Counted from the stretch's first letter, positions 1 to 13,427 are shown. The stretch is 64,000 bases of DNA from Maylandia zebra (GCF_041146795.1 NC_135177.1:23720560-23784559), one strand, 5' to 3'. Numbers and translations are program-made. Notes: generated by a model not told the origin, from the sequence alone.

Positions 1-292
1 CTTGAACTCAACGATCTGTTTTTGCCTCGAGTGGTGAAATAAGTTTGTTGCTTCCATTGTGCTGTGTTTGGAGTTCAGTGAAGTAGCTCCCTCTTTTACT
101 AAATCATCATCGGAAGCTGACATGCGACTCTCGCAGTCAGACATGCCTGGGCTTGTTTTCTTATTGTGCATGCTAGGGAATGTAAACACATGGCGCCGCT
201 CTGTCGCTGATATCACGATACGACGCTTTTAAATCACGTAAAAATTTATTCCGGTATCATACTGGACGATATGATATACCGCAGCCCTAGTT
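1..292. mobile_element. Probable end of a hAT-like DNA transposon
   Basis: The block ends near 292 with a stretch that, read on the minus strand, begins CTAGGGCTGCGGTATATC. A CAGGGCTGCG-type terminus is common in fish hAT-family elements. The other end lies outside the window, so the target duplication cannot be tested. The block sits downstream of the last visible necap1 exon, so it is probably inside a necap1 intron. The assignment rests on the terminal motif only. Confidence 0.4.
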
Positions 293-383
293 CTGAAACC
301 TCCTTTATATCTTTTCTTAACCTCATAACATTGTAAATTGAGGTGAAGATTAAACATGGGGTTGTTGTTGGACTGTTACATAC

Positions 384-3300
384 CAGAGTCACTTCCTCCT
401 GCTGATGGTTGTGTGTTATGATTTGTTGATCTGGAAGAAGGGGGTGGAGCCAGTTTGCCCCCAGGGGGAGGCGGAAGGAGCCCAAAGCCGCCTGAACTCT
501 GTGGACGAGACCTGTCCTTCTTTTTCGATTGCTAGATAAGATATAGATGGAAGGAAACAAAATCTGTGCATGAATGAGGGTATATCCAGTATGATTGATG
601 CTTTTTTAAACCTAGCAGTAAATATATGCGATGCAATGCATTTGAGCTTGACAGAGACATATTTGTACAGCTTTGAAAAAGGCCTGAACACCACACTAGT
701 ACTATGAAACTCTATGAAAATAAATAATACCCCAATGTTCAGAGTAATGGTCTGTCCTTCTTTGAAGCCCAGGTCCAGCTTTGGAGTGGAGTCTGGAGCC
801 TGAGCCTGCTTGCTAAATTCAGTTTCCTGTTTCACCCACCTGAAGAAAGCAAGGGAGGAAAGCAGTGATACAAAAATGTATCTTAGGAAACACTAAAGGA
901 AAAAATACACTGACAACTCAATTAGTCATGATTAGAGCTGCGTTCACAGAGCAGCTTCATACTTAAAGTGGTCCTGAAGTGCAACATTGAAGTCGAAGGC
1001 ATCGCTTCGGTCTCCAAACCCAATGCCTATGAATGCAGTGCGGCCTTTGATAAAAAAACACAAAGACAACAATCAAGTTACAGCAGTAATAACAAACAAA
1101 ATAAACCCACAGGTCTCTCAGAATGACCTGCACACCGTAGCACAAACTGGCTGAAAATGTGCTGTACAGAAACAGAACTTCTGTAATGAACACTGTCCCT
1201 GCATTACTTTAAAAATGAAGACCTTTAAAATAAAAATCAGGACTGAACGAAATTTGAATTATGTAATAAAGTTTTGTCTTTGCGAAACAAATTAAGGATA
1301 CAGCTACTCCACAGTTCAGTAATCTCTAAAACAGACAGTATGTGATTCTATAAAAAATATTTTAAAGGCTTTAAAAAAATACCCAACATTCTTTAATTTA
1401 AATTTATTAGACTTTTAAAAAAAACCCACATCAATCCGGATAATGTCCTTGTATCCTGTTCAAACACATTTTTTTTCAATATTTTATGGCTTAGCAATAA
1501 TTGTTTTACCCACCGTTGTCGTCCATGATGCGCAGCACAAAGTAACGGCTTGAGTCGCTAACTGTTTCCATTGCAACTCCAGGATACTCGTCCACTGGTG
1601 CTTGGGCAAAAAGCTCCCCTGAAAAGATATGTGTTCGTTATCAGCTTGGCAAAACAGTCTGAAGGTTTGATGGAAAATGCCACGAGGTAAAGGACAGATG
1701 TGAAGGAGAATAATTAAATAAGTGTGGAGCTGGTGAGAATCTGACTGCACTCACAAAAGTCTCTTAAACAATGTGACGATGACATCATTGATGTCGACTG
1801 TGTTGAAACTACAGGGCCCTGAAGATGGACTACAAAAAGCTTATTTTAGATACTCACCTATAGCTTTGTATGTTGCAATATGTTTCAGGTGGTTTTAAAT
1901 AAACAGGAATATATAGCCTATAAAGTCAGTAAAAATCCCGGTCATACTCAGATTAGTTGGTCATCATGTCCTCACTTACTTTAATAAAGGTTTATGTGAT
2001 TCAGGTCAGATGAATTCATGATAATCTTAAAGGCAGCAATACAACAACGGATATACAGTCCTATGCAAACATCCTGAGTATCCCTCATCATTTCTTTATA
2101 TTATCAAAATCTGATGGTACTTCTTTGTTTTCATAATTCAATCGATTTGGACAAGTTCACCAACATCATTGGCTGAAATGCAGCCCCAAACCATGGCAGA
2201 GTCTTCTACACGTTTTGGAGATGGCTGTTGTACCTCCTCCGTACATACTGATGACTTGAACTGCAAATTTCAGGTCTTTGCTGTAGTTTTTCCTCTTAAG
2301 GACAAGGCTTTCTGTTCATCTGCTTTAGACAGTGTCTTACACCTCCCACTTTTTCTTTTTTCCTCTACTCTCATCCAGTTTACTCATTTTTTAAGGATAC
2401 ACTACACACCATGCTGACATAGGCCAAATTTTTGGGAATCACCTTGCTGGTACAAAAAATACTATTTTGTGCTCTCCAACAGTGTTATTTTTGGCATTTA
2501 CTGTAGATTTAACTAAAGACATGGGAACAAATTATGTGTTTTTGTGACAAAGTGCCTAAAGGTACAAATTAAACTGGGTTCTTTCCTAAGTGTTATGTGT
2601 AGACACAACACTGGTTTGTCACTTGAGTCAGGTGTCTTTTTTTATGCTTGAATGAGTCACAGGTCAATGTTAACCAGCTTAACAAACAAACAGAAAAAAA
2701 ACATTTCTCTGAAAATGGTCAGGTACAGGGACTGGACCGAAAATGAACCAAAAAGTAGTCAATGTCCATAAAAAACAACAACAACTTTTGCATGGTACTA
2801 TAACGTATTCAAGCTCAATTACTGTAAACCTTAAACTCACTTTGGTCATTTTAATACAGCTATGAATCTCTTTCACATTGTGTCTTCTCCCCATCACCCC
2901 CAGTTGGTCGCAGCAGATGGCTGCTCCTACCTGGGCCTGGTTTCTTCCAGCTAAAAGGGAGTTTTTCCTTCCCACTGTCACCAAATCTTTGCTCAAAATG
3001 GGTTAGTTGATTGGTGGGATTTACACTGCATTATTGTAGGTACTTTACCTTATAATATAAAGCACCTTGAGGTGTTTGTTCTTGTGTTTTAGAGTTAGAT
3101 AAATAAAACTGAATTGAATAATCTTGATTTTCTAAATGATTTACTTCATGATGAAGATTTTATCACAGCAGTTCTGTGTCCACATTTAAAGGCTGCTATT
3201 CCAGGTTCAAAACATATCATCAGGTTATGTTAATTCAAATTTACACGATCTGCATCACCTATTTGTTATTCTGATTGTTCTGCAGGACATTACTTGTATC

Positions 3301-4737
3301 CTATGCTGAAGGAGGTAGTAAATAAACCACCTTTCTTTAGGATTTAAAGAATCAGACCAGAACTTGTAATTGTTGCCATGTTACGTGAATGGAAAACAAA
3401 AGGTGTATTTTACAGAAAACAAGGACATTAAGTTTCTAAAAAATGCACTGATGCAGCCTCCAGACTGCTCACTCGGCTGCAGGCTGGGTCACCTTGGAAT
3501 CGATGAGTAACAGAGGGGCAGGGTGACAAACAGGAGACTATACAGTGAAGTGATTTACAGCAGCGACAGCCCGGTAAACAATGGCGCTGCCCTGTCTGCT
3601 CGTCTCTCACCAGAGACTTTGTCTTCCAATTTCACGTAGGCTACTTTGCCCCGGGCCGTCACACGCATGCGTCCCGTCCAGTCAGGAGCATCCAGCTTCC
3701 AATCAGCAGCCCTAAGACACGCACACACACACAGAGGTAGATGTTGTGATGTAGGTGAATTGTTGACAGTTTACTCAGACTGATGTTGACAGAGGAGGTG
3801 AATAAGCAAGACACAGGAAAGTTACTGTTATGATTTGTCATACTCAGACACACTCATTTTCTACGTGTGCAAAACGTGACTAAGACATTTCACTGAGACA
3901 TGGGGATGAAATATTACATCATCACCCTTACTCACAATACATATGGTCAGCGGTTAACCAATCCTGTGGCTCATGGGACCTGAGGCACATGCTACTGTTT
4001 GGTTGGTGTAATGTCCAGTCAGAAGCAGCTGCAGCAGGTCATGCTGAAGGACCAGCCAATGAAAAATGGGGTAAACAAACCAATATCGACCTCTTTATAA
4101 CATATGCATTATCTGCACAGTAAAGACATAACAATGGATTGAGGTGACCACATTGGCTATGAGCCAGGACATCCCATGTTTAACCCCTTGACATGGAGCA
4201 ACATCAAACAATGTTCAAGCGTCCTTGAGGAGGACTCTAGCCTCTCTGCAGCCTCAGGGATGCTCTTCTGTTTGTACTTAAACGACAAACTAGCGAAATT
4301 AGGACGTGTAGCACGCTGTTCTCAGCTGATAGCTGATTTTAAGTGCCAGATCTCTCCTGATGTGTCACAGGATGAAAGCACGAACACAGACAAACCGAGA
4401 GGGATGTAGCCGATCCGATACAGTCGTTGTTAAGTGGGCTAACAGGGCCCAGTACAACCCTATGACCTTGTAAATACACACCCAAAAACAACCTGCTCAT
4501 AAACTACCGCCGCCGCTACGTGAGGCTTCGTGACTAGCGGATGAGCTGGGTAGGTTGGTAGGCAGGTCGCTGAGGCAACGGCTTCTAAAGGCAGCAGCAA
4601 GCGAGCGCTGGGTCAGAAACCTCCCCCATCCCTCACCTGATAGCCCGGTTAGATGTTCTCGGTGGGATTCGGTAAACGTTGACTTCAGGTTTGACACAGA
4701 GGATCGACTCATATTCGAACTGACCATCAGTCGCCAT
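384..4737 (-). CDS. necap1: NECAP endocytosis-associated protein, 5' six coding exons (3' end beyond the window)
   Basis: NECAP proteins bind the AP-2 appendage and clathrin-coated vesicles through an N-terminal PH-like fold and short C-terminal WXXF motifs. Coding exons on the minus strand are 4637-4737, 3611-3711, 1514-1618, 963-1044, 731-839 and 384-531. All junctions have AG/GT signals and keep frame, giving 215 residues. The start ATG at 4737 opens [20 protein letters not shown]. Diagnostic stretches are [54 protein letters not shown] and the proline block LLPPPPGGK. The WXXF-bearing tail would be in exons left of base 1. Intron 2 (1619-3610) carries several repeats. Family membership is certain. 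Residues such as GFGDR and [13 protein letters not shown] look somewhat like NECAP2, while linkage to aicda favours necap1. Confidence 0.9.
2085..2420 (-). mobile_element. Decayed Tc1-like transposon fragment in a necap1 intron
   Basis: On the plus strand the text resembles the reverse complement of a fish Tc1 transposase gene, for example around 2167-2210 (CATTGGCTGAAATGCAGCCC followed by an AAACCATGGCAGAGTC-like stretch) and 2234-2250. No open frame of useful length survives. The assignment is by remembered similarity to common fish Tc1 copies, and the boundaries are approximate. Confidence 0.45.
2525..2800. repeat. Interspersed repeat, copy A (second copy at 54935-55262)
   Basis: This block aligns in the same orientation with 54935-55262. 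Shared segments include ACAAAGTGCC, TTATGTGT followed by a CAACACTGGTT box, GGTCAATGTT/GGTCAGTGTT, and CTGAAAATGGTCAGGTACA versus CTGGAAATGTTCATGTACA followed by GGACTGGAC. The shared order of diverged blocks shows a dispersed repeat family. I cannot name it with certainty. Confidence 0.6.
2880..3125 (-). repeat. Interspersed repeat of the 'TTTATTTATATAGCACCAAATCAC' type, minus orientation
   Basis: Read on the minus strand it begins TTCAATTCAGTTTTATTTAT and continues through TTTGGTGACAGTGGGAAGGA and AAAAACTCCCTTTTAGCTGG. Two other copies in the window have the same layout: 23608-23820 and the one starting at 63936. This family is frequent in percomorph fish genomes. Its mode of transposition is not evident here. 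Confidence 0.65.
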
Positions 4738-4900
4738 CTTGACTTTTACTCAGTCGGAGTACGCCGGTGGCGGTGATGGTGACGGTGTGGTGTGTCCGCG
4801 CCGCGTTAACGGCTATTTGACCGTAATAGACGGTGTATTTGCGCATAAGCGGGTCCCTCTGCGCCATTGCTACCGACACGTTGCTACATTAAAGGGGTGT
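4738..4900 (-). promoter_or_regulatory. Probable necap1 promoter / 5' flank
   Basis: The sequence just upstream of the necap1 start is CpG-rich compared with its surroundings (GCGCCGCGTTAACG near 4798-4811, plus several CG dinucleotides to 4930). No TATA box is seen. This is the usual look of a broadly expressed vertebrate promoter. The exact start site cannot be placed. Confidence 0.4.
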
Positions 4901-5077
4901 TACGCACACATTTTCTACGCTAGATCAAAAGGAACAAATCAAATGATTAATAGCTCTTGGTTGTATTATGGGATTGTTTTCGGTTTAACTTTAAAATTTT
5001 GATATTAAGCCTTTGCTGCTTTGATTACGACCTTTGTTTTTCGACTTTATTGCCAGAGTACAGTTTAAATGTGAAAA

Positions 5078-5133
5078 ACTGGAATAGTTTTTAACCATAA
5101 TCCACGTGGATTATGGTTAAAAACTATTCCAGT
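5078..5133. repeat. Perfect 56-bp palindrome without spacer
   Basis: The left arm begins ACTGGAATAGTTTTTAACCA and the arms meet at 5105/5106 inside CACGTG. Each arm is 28 bases and every base pairs. It lies between the likely aicda poly(A) signal (5273) and the necap1 start (4737). The outer bases 5077 and 5134 do not pair, so the palindrome ends sharply. Confidence 0.95.
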
Positions 5134-5272
5134 ACAGTTGTGGGTTATGGTAGCTACTACCTACCGGTAGTTAGCTTATCGGCCCAGAATAATTGGTACT
5201 ATAAAACTATAACATTAATAATGATTACCGTTCGCAATCAATAACACAATCCAGTATCTGATTGTAAAGTAC

Positions 5273-5278
5273 TTTATT
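5273..5278 (-). terminator. Candidate aicda polyadenylation signal
   Basis: AATAAA on the minus strand, about 200 bases after the aicda stop codon. It is the first canonical hexamer downstream of the stop that I noticed. Confidence 0.5.
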
Positions 5279-5473
5279 TGACTTCGCTACAGATACAGCA
5301 AGCAGCAGCTACCCAATGTTACAAGCCTTGCCACAACTTGAAAGCATTTTTTTCTCAGTTTTTCTAATTCTCAGTTTAGCTCTTGTAGTGATGGTCCAAC
5401 ACCAACATATCTTTTTCTCATCAGACTTAATAATAGACTTAATGCTAACTTCAGAGGCAGCCACAGGTTTGTT

Positions 5474-7109
<1,636 letters not shown>

Positions 7110-7178
7110 TTCAAAAGACGCGCTTTGCCACTCGTCGGGCTTGGGTAGCATAAAGGAAGGTAAATGAGAAAGAGTGAA

Positions 7179-7186
<8 letters not shown>

Positions 7187-7246
<60 letters not shown>

Positions 7247-7257
7247 TGTGTGTGTGT
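7187..7257. repeat. (TG)n microsatellite close to the aicda start
   Basis: About 35 TG units with one TA interruption near 7239. On the aicda sense strand this is (CA)n, 78-148 bases before the start codon, in the 5' UTR or core promoter region. Confidence 0.95.
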
Positions 7258-7259
7258 TG

Positions 7260-10220
7260 GGGGGTTAAAGGGAGGGAACTGAGAAGATATACCTCTAAAC
7301 ATAAACATCCTGCATACAACACAAGGCAGCATCTGGTTGGACAGAATGATTTTTCAAAGATAATTTGGGGAGGCGTGATACAGAAGAGACTGCTGGATTA
7401 CACCGTGCTGCTGCTAAGCAATTAAAGTTGTAATTGGATTACTCACTGGCCAAATGTTTTCTTTTTGAATGCTTCGTGGTTCTTATGTTTATTTAAAGAA
7501 TTTGACATCTGTTTAAACAATGATTAAAGTGAAACCATTCTTTTGGTGAAAGGCAATAAAGGAATTTTATTGGAGGGGGAGATTACACAACGCAGATTTT
7601 AAAAAATAATCCGAGTGACCACACATGAGAGGAGCGTTTGACGTGATTTGTAACCTTTAGAGTTTTTACAGACGTCAGTAAATGGAGCCAACTGGATGGA
7701 ACTTTCCAGACACTTAAGACTCATGCAGTCACAGGCTCTCAACTGTTTGTTTTTGCCATATCATCAAGTAAAAGCTTCCAGATACCGTCTCACCTTGATT
7801 TACAGTGCTATTCAGTCTTTTCCACGTAGCTGGTCCCCCCTCCCCACTTCCTCAGGGGCCCCAAGATTTGGTGGAGTTACAGGCGTTCCCAGACGTAACA
7901 CGTACTTTGTATTTTCATCTGGGTTTTCCCAAACTGTGTCAGGATGGGAGCAGACCTGTAATCGACCCACCTCGTCCTACGTGCCTGCCGGACTGGCTGG
8001 CCAGCTGACCGACCACAGCGTGTGGATAAATCGCACTCACAAGCCTTTGAACCTTCAGATGCTGTCATCGGTTCGGTGCCAAATCAGGATGTGTATTATT
8101 TTGCTTCTTTTTTGCTCAGTCTGTTTTAGCTTGGGCCCAGTCTGCTCACTCAGTGGCACTGCATGCAGGCATCCTGCTTTCCCATGACTCCCCTCACCCT
8201 CTCATGCACTCTGTGGTTTGGGGAATTCACCGTTTCCCAGGGTGGCTGTTTTTGGCGCTCATCTGTGTGTGTATGTGTGCAAGCATGTGTGTGTTGGCCA
8301 TCTGTATGAGCATGTCATTAACACAGTCTATATGTTATACATCATCTGGAACAAATTTATCTAATTTATCCTGTGATTGTGTGGTGCCCCCAAATTTAGA
8401 GTGATTCATGTGTGTGTGTGTGTCTACATGCACTGAACAACCTCACATCATATTGCATTACTCTGACAGCGCACTAAGCCTAATGTCTCTGCACATTTGA
8501 TCTTGAGCGCATGTGTCTTTTCTGGACTTCAAGAGGCTGATCAAATGCCAAACTATATGTAACCACTTCCCAACCACCTCTCTGGGTTTGACCACAGTTG
8601 ACCAAGGTCATCTCACAGTCACTCATGAACACTCATGCGTGCACTACCACCCCTCCTGTGCACTGTATGAATGTGTGTGTGTGTGTGCTGGAGTAGTACC
8701 GTATGGCCAGACATGCATTTAAACCGTAGTCGAGGATGGGGGGGACCGGGTGTAAGAAATGCCAAGTCATACTTTCCGAAACCCACCCGCCCACACCCTG
8801 CTCATGCGCGCACAGGCACACACACACATACACACTCACACAGCCATACCGTGCAGACGCATATGACCACAGTCACAAACAGACTTTCTTTCCAGTGTGT
8901 GAACTCACATCTGTTTCCTGACAACAATAATAGCTACAGATCAGGCGGGTAGAGGCCCAGCTTACAGGTGTCTACTGTTTGGCAGTCACGTGGAAACAAC
9001 CTGATGATGACCGAGAAGTGTCACAAGTAAAGACTACAGCTTTTACAAGGCGAAAATGCCCTGACCACACACTTACTCGTGCATGCTACAACACCGCTGT
9101 GTTACTAGGTGTTTCAGCTTTGTCATTTAAGTTAATTAAAGGACGGCGATTTTCCACTATGGCTTGGCTTGCATGATTTAGCAGCAAAGTATAGGCCTAT
9201 ATTTGCCTTCACATCAGGTGTGATATGCCTCCTTCCCACACACATTAACACTGCACAAACATCCTGTGGTGTTTATGTGTGGCAGATTGATGCTATACTG
9301 ACATCGTCTGAGGTTAGCAGTGGGGTAGACTCGCAATGCAAGCGTGAGGGCTGCTAACCATATTAAGGTTAGCCTCAAGCAGGGGGGTTGTGTGCATTTC
9401 CCCACTTAGTCATATAAACTGCCATTCACCTGCAAACCACACACATGCTCAAGTCATAATATCTATGTATAACTTTTACATAGCGTGCTACAATCTCCAT
9501 ACAAATGAAAGCATAACTGATTTTGATTAAATCTTTGTAATAACTCAGTATTTTGGGGATGCAGCTAATAGCTACTTTCTGCAGAATGAATCTACATGTA
9601 GTATTTTAGTGATAACGTAAATTTAAATGGAAAAAAACAAAAAATCCTTGCATTTATGATGCTGTGACCCACAATAGCTTCTAATTTTAAAAAAAGATAA
9701 TACAGTTTCTAGTGTATAAATTAAAATGAATGAAAGTGGAAAATAATGATTTATTTCCTCTTCATTAAGGAAATATAATGTATAATTGAACAAGAACGCA
9801 TTGTTAAAGCACTATATATTTTATCAATTAACACTAGCATTAAAGTATGCACTCTCTTTGCGATTGATAACTTTACCATCGCCTAAAATATAACATAGAA
9901 AACTAAAAGTGGAAGAAAACGTTATTGAGGTTGTGCTGTTTTTGCAGCCTCATCGACCCACAAGCTATTACGAAGGTGAGCAGCGGCAGTCAGGGAGTGC
10001 AGAGATAAAAGTAGATAAATTCTGCATATTCACGAAACCGCACATACTTCCTATACAGTAACTGTACAGCCTCCTACACATCTGTTTGGTTTCACACAAA
10101 GAAATGCGTGCAGTCTCACACACTCACACACACACGCGCGCACACACACGCACCTTTTACAGTGTTGATTTTGCTTAAGAAAAGGAACTGCACAAACACA
10201 GCTAACAGATATGAAATGTA
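7260..10220. other. Intergenic region between aicda and nat14
   Basis: No exon with coding similarity was recognised. Short GT or CA tracts occur near 8268-8290, 8408-8425, 8670-8690, 8815-8835 and 10110-10152. Possible frames such as 7696-8187 show no domain, no codon bias and no splice-linked partner. The distal aicda promoter should lie in the left part of this stretch. Confidence 0.6.
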
Positions 10221-10228
10221 GTTATTAC

Positions 10229-10234
10229 TTTATT
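10229..10234 (-). terminator. Candidate nat14 polyadenylation signal
   Basis: AATAAA on the minus strand about 265 bases after the nat14 stop codon at 10499. Confidence 0.4.
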
Positions 10235-10498
10235 ACAAATGCTCAGAGAACAGCACAGCTGAGGCATGATCATGCAATCTTTGAATGATTAAATAAAGAA
10301 TCCGTTTTTCATCTAAATGAAAATGACGAGATGATAAAAAATAAACTCAAAACAATGAATCCTCGGGATAGCAGCACACTCAATAAATAATCGAATAAAT
10401 AACACAAAGATTACAAAAATGAAATACTTGAACATGTTGCCGCAGAAATCAGACGCACTTCTTTACCTTTTAAACTGCACGTGTCCATTAAAACTCAA

Positions 10499-11520
10499 TC
10501 ACAAGTCTTTGTAATACACTTTAGTGAGGGGGTAGCCCAGGAAGCCTCTCTCAGGACTCTCTTGTTTCAGTTCCATATCATCTTCATCACTAGTTTCCAC
10601 TCCAAGCTGGCGATAACCCAGTTTCCTGAAGAAGGCTTCCCCCAACTTTGAGGGGTAGGGGACGTGTGCATACACTCTGTGTGCCCCTGTCTCCCTCTCT
10701 CTCTGCTCCAGGCTTTGGACAAGCAGCCGACCGAGGCCCTCCCTGCGGTACCAGGAGCCTGTCACCAGCCTGCAAATCCTGCTGATGCCCGCTCGTGTCT
10801 CGCCCTCCCGGAAGATGCAGCCCAGGATATCTCCCTCACACTCTGCCAGCCAGACCTGCCCTGCTGCCTGCTCCCTCTCTGGAGTGATCTTTTCTGTTGT
10901 CGTCTCTTTGTCCTTGTCTTTGGATCCAGCTCGGCGCTTTGGCTGAACAGAAGTAATATTTAGCAACTAGTCTTAAATAAAAACTGCTCCAAAAAAAGTG
11001 AATTTAAGCAAGTCAACAGACTAACCTTTTTTGTAAATGGTGTCTTGCCACTGATCCGGCAGTAGGGATTCTGCAGGGTGTCATCCTGTGCCTCTCTGTA
11101 GCTGCTACCCACATAGTCCCAGTAGGGCCGGCTGCTGCCCAGGACCCCGGTTGACCGCGGCATGGTGATTTTGAGAAAGACAATTAACAGGAAGACAGGT
11201 ATAGCAAGGGCCAGGATGAAAGAGTGGACAAGGCAGCGCAGAATTGAGGAAAACACAGCCAGGATGAAAAGGCAGAGTGGGCGAGTGAGGATGTGGAGGA
11301 TGAGACGATTTTCCGTGCCCTCGCAGCCCTCCTGCAAAGAAATTCATGCACTTTTTAAAAAAATAAAGGGCACTAACCTCAAAAGGATTTGACTTAATAC
11401 CCAACATGATGAAGCCCAAAGCATTGTCTAAATACAAACCTTGATAAGGGCTTTCACAATTTCGATGTCCTCCTCCTTCATCCTCTTTATCACCACCTGG
11501 TCAAGCTCCAGCCTCACCAT
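10499..11520 (-). CDS. nat14: N-acetyltransferase 14 (GNAT family, membrane-associated)
   Basis: Coding exons are 11440-11520, 11026-11331 and 10499-10942, all phase 0, giving 276 aa. The start MVRLELDQVVIKRMKEEDIE resembles the N-terminal strand of NAT8/NAT14-type GNAT proteins. Residues about 45-85 are strongly hydrophobic (LFILAVFSSILR, then ILALAIPVFLLIVF), predicting a membrane hairpin. The GNAT fold follows: AECEGDILGCI, RLVTGSWYRREGLGR with the acetyl-CoA loop R-x-x-G-x-G at Arg195-Gly200, LGEAFFRKLGY, and the C-terminal YPLTKVYYKDL. The pattern TENRLILHILTRP before the membrane part and a terminus ending KDL match mammalian NAT14. The fish protein is longer than the roughly 206-aa human one, partly through a charged linker (KRRAGSKDKDKETTTEKITP). 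The substrate is not predictable. Next to znf628, as in mammals. Confidence 0.88.
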
Positions 11521-12042
11521 ATTTAGGCTTTTTGCTCAAACAGCTGGCCTGCTCCAACGCTGTCTTACGTTGCAAACTTCAGCATCCACACCGTCTGCAC
11601 AGGGAGCCTTGAAGAGGAGTGGATGGATAGGAGGATGTAATTCTGGTGAAACGCTTGTGGATGATTTTGTTGGAGAGTAAGATACTGGTTAGTGTTTTTT
11701 TAAACACATAGTATGACAAACGTGACGTAGTTAAAATAGGTCAATACATTTCAAAACTATGAAATGGACTAGACTTCGCTTCCACTGAGCCAGTAGTTGC
11801 ATTGTAACAGCACACCCACGCTGGCTCCAAGCAACAAAGGCAGATGGAGATTATGGGGGATTTGCAGCCTGCAGCACCGTTTTTCAGTACTGTATAATTC
11901 ACATACATCAAGCTTTCGTCTTTACATTTAACAGAGATCATCAAAGGTACACTCGAAAGCGAAAAGACCTGGTTCAAATCCTTATATGGTTATTACGAAG
12001 TGCTGCGGTCTCCTGACACATTTAACCCCCAGATTCGCTTAC

Positions 12043-12110
12043 CTTCTGCACAGAGTACCTCAGATCAAGCTGAAAGGTGGGAAACGCGCTCTGTGCGTTT
12101 CTGTTGGTTT
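12043..12110 (-). other. Possible nat14 5' non-coding exon
   Basis: On the minus strand a good donor, CAGAAG|GTAAGC, ends at 12043 after a pyrimidine-rich start near 12110. An acceptor-like CCCTGTGCAG occurs near 11593, upstream of the nat14 ATG. This could be the first, untranslated exon. It rests on splice signals only. Confidence 0.3.
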
Positions 12111-12328
12111 TTAGCCCGTGTACGTTTGGTACGTTTCACTGAATGACCATCATATGTTTTCTTGCAGAAAGAAGGGAATTATGAATACAAGCTTACTCTA
12201 TTTTATGCCCGTTATACGCTTTCAATGTGGCTGCCTACGCCATTTGCGTACGTAAAACTTACACTGCGCAACTGTTACGTGAATAGCGAACGCAACGTGA
12301 CAGCGCTGCGTACGTCTGGTGGTCGCTG

Positions 12329-12336
12329 TGACGTCA
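12329..12336. promoter_or_regulatory. Palindromic CRE (TGACGTCA) upstream of nat14
   Basis: An exact cAMP-response element sits in a stretch (12235-12340) unusually dense in ACGT and CG for this window. It lies about 290 bases beyond the possible nat14 first exon. Binding by CREB/ATF is inference from the motif. Confidence 0.4.
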
Positions 12337-13049
12337 ACCAAGTTCCAGTCTAGATGGAGTTACAGTGGCAAAGTCGCTGCTGTATGCCACTTTATTAGGT
12401 ACACCTGTTTAACTGCTTCTTAATGCAAGTATTAAACCAGTCAAGCCCATGGCACCAACTCAATGCATTTAGGTCTGTAGGCATGGCCAAAACTACAGCC
12501 AGGCTGGTTTAAGCATTTCGGAAAACTGCTGATCTACTGAGATTTTCTCTCGCACGCACTTAGGGTTTACAGAGAATGGTTTGAAAAAGAGAAAATATCC
12601 CGTGCGCGGCACTTGAATGAAAATGCCCTGTTGATGCCAGATATCAGAGAAGAATAATCAGACCTCATGAAGCTGACAGGAAGGCAAAAGTCAAATAAAC
12701 CACTTGTCATGATTGAGGCATGCAGCATGTCTGAATGAACAAGTCAAACCTCGAAGCAGATAGTATACAGCAGCAGAATTCCACACCAGGTGCCACTCCT
12801 GTTAGTTAAGAACAGGAAACCGAGGCTACAGTTCACACAGACTCACCAAAACCGGACAATAGATGATTGGAAAAAAGTTGTGTGGTCCGGTGAGTCTTGA
12901 TTTCTGCTGGAACATTCAGATGAGATGGTATGCAGAGGTTGGTGTAAATAATATGATCTTGTGGAACCCTCCTGCCTTGTATGTACAGTTCAGTCTGGAG
13001 GTGGTGGTGTAATGGTGTGGGGTATATTTCGTTTGTATACTTAGTTCTT

Positions 13050-13160
13050 TAGTAACAAATAAATGGTAAATGATCTGGTTCTTATTAACTCCAAGCAGTC
13101 AAAGCATTTTACAACTGCTTGCCTCATTTACCCATTTGCACCCATTCACACAGAGTGTTA
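13050..13160. repeat. Short interspersed repeat nested in the Tc1 relic
   Basis: AAATAAATGGTAAATGATCT followed by a GCATTTTACAAC box and CCATTTGCACCCATTCACAC resembles the common fish repeat that begins AAATGGTAAATGG and ends CCCATTCACACA. It interrupts transposase homology, so it inserted after the Tc1 copy. Confidence 0.5.
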
Positions 13161-13427
13161 GTATCTACCTGAGTATTATTGTTGACCATGTCCATCTACT
13201 AAAGACCGATCTTTGTTGTGCGGGAAAATACAACAAAGCTCAAATCGTATCAAACTGTTTTATTCATCAGTGTTATGGATGAGCCTCACGGATCCAGTCC
13301 AATCCCAGTAAAGTCACTTTGCCCTCTCAGCTGAATTCTCCTGATACAGTCCAACTATAAGTTACATTGATTCATACTATTTTGTGATAAAAAACTTAAA
13401 GACCAAAAGTTATTACAGTGCAACCTC

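Noticed and set aside
7696..8187. 163-aa open frame in the aicda-nat14 interval
   Set aside because: No domain, low-complexity flanks, no splice partner and no recognisable homologue.
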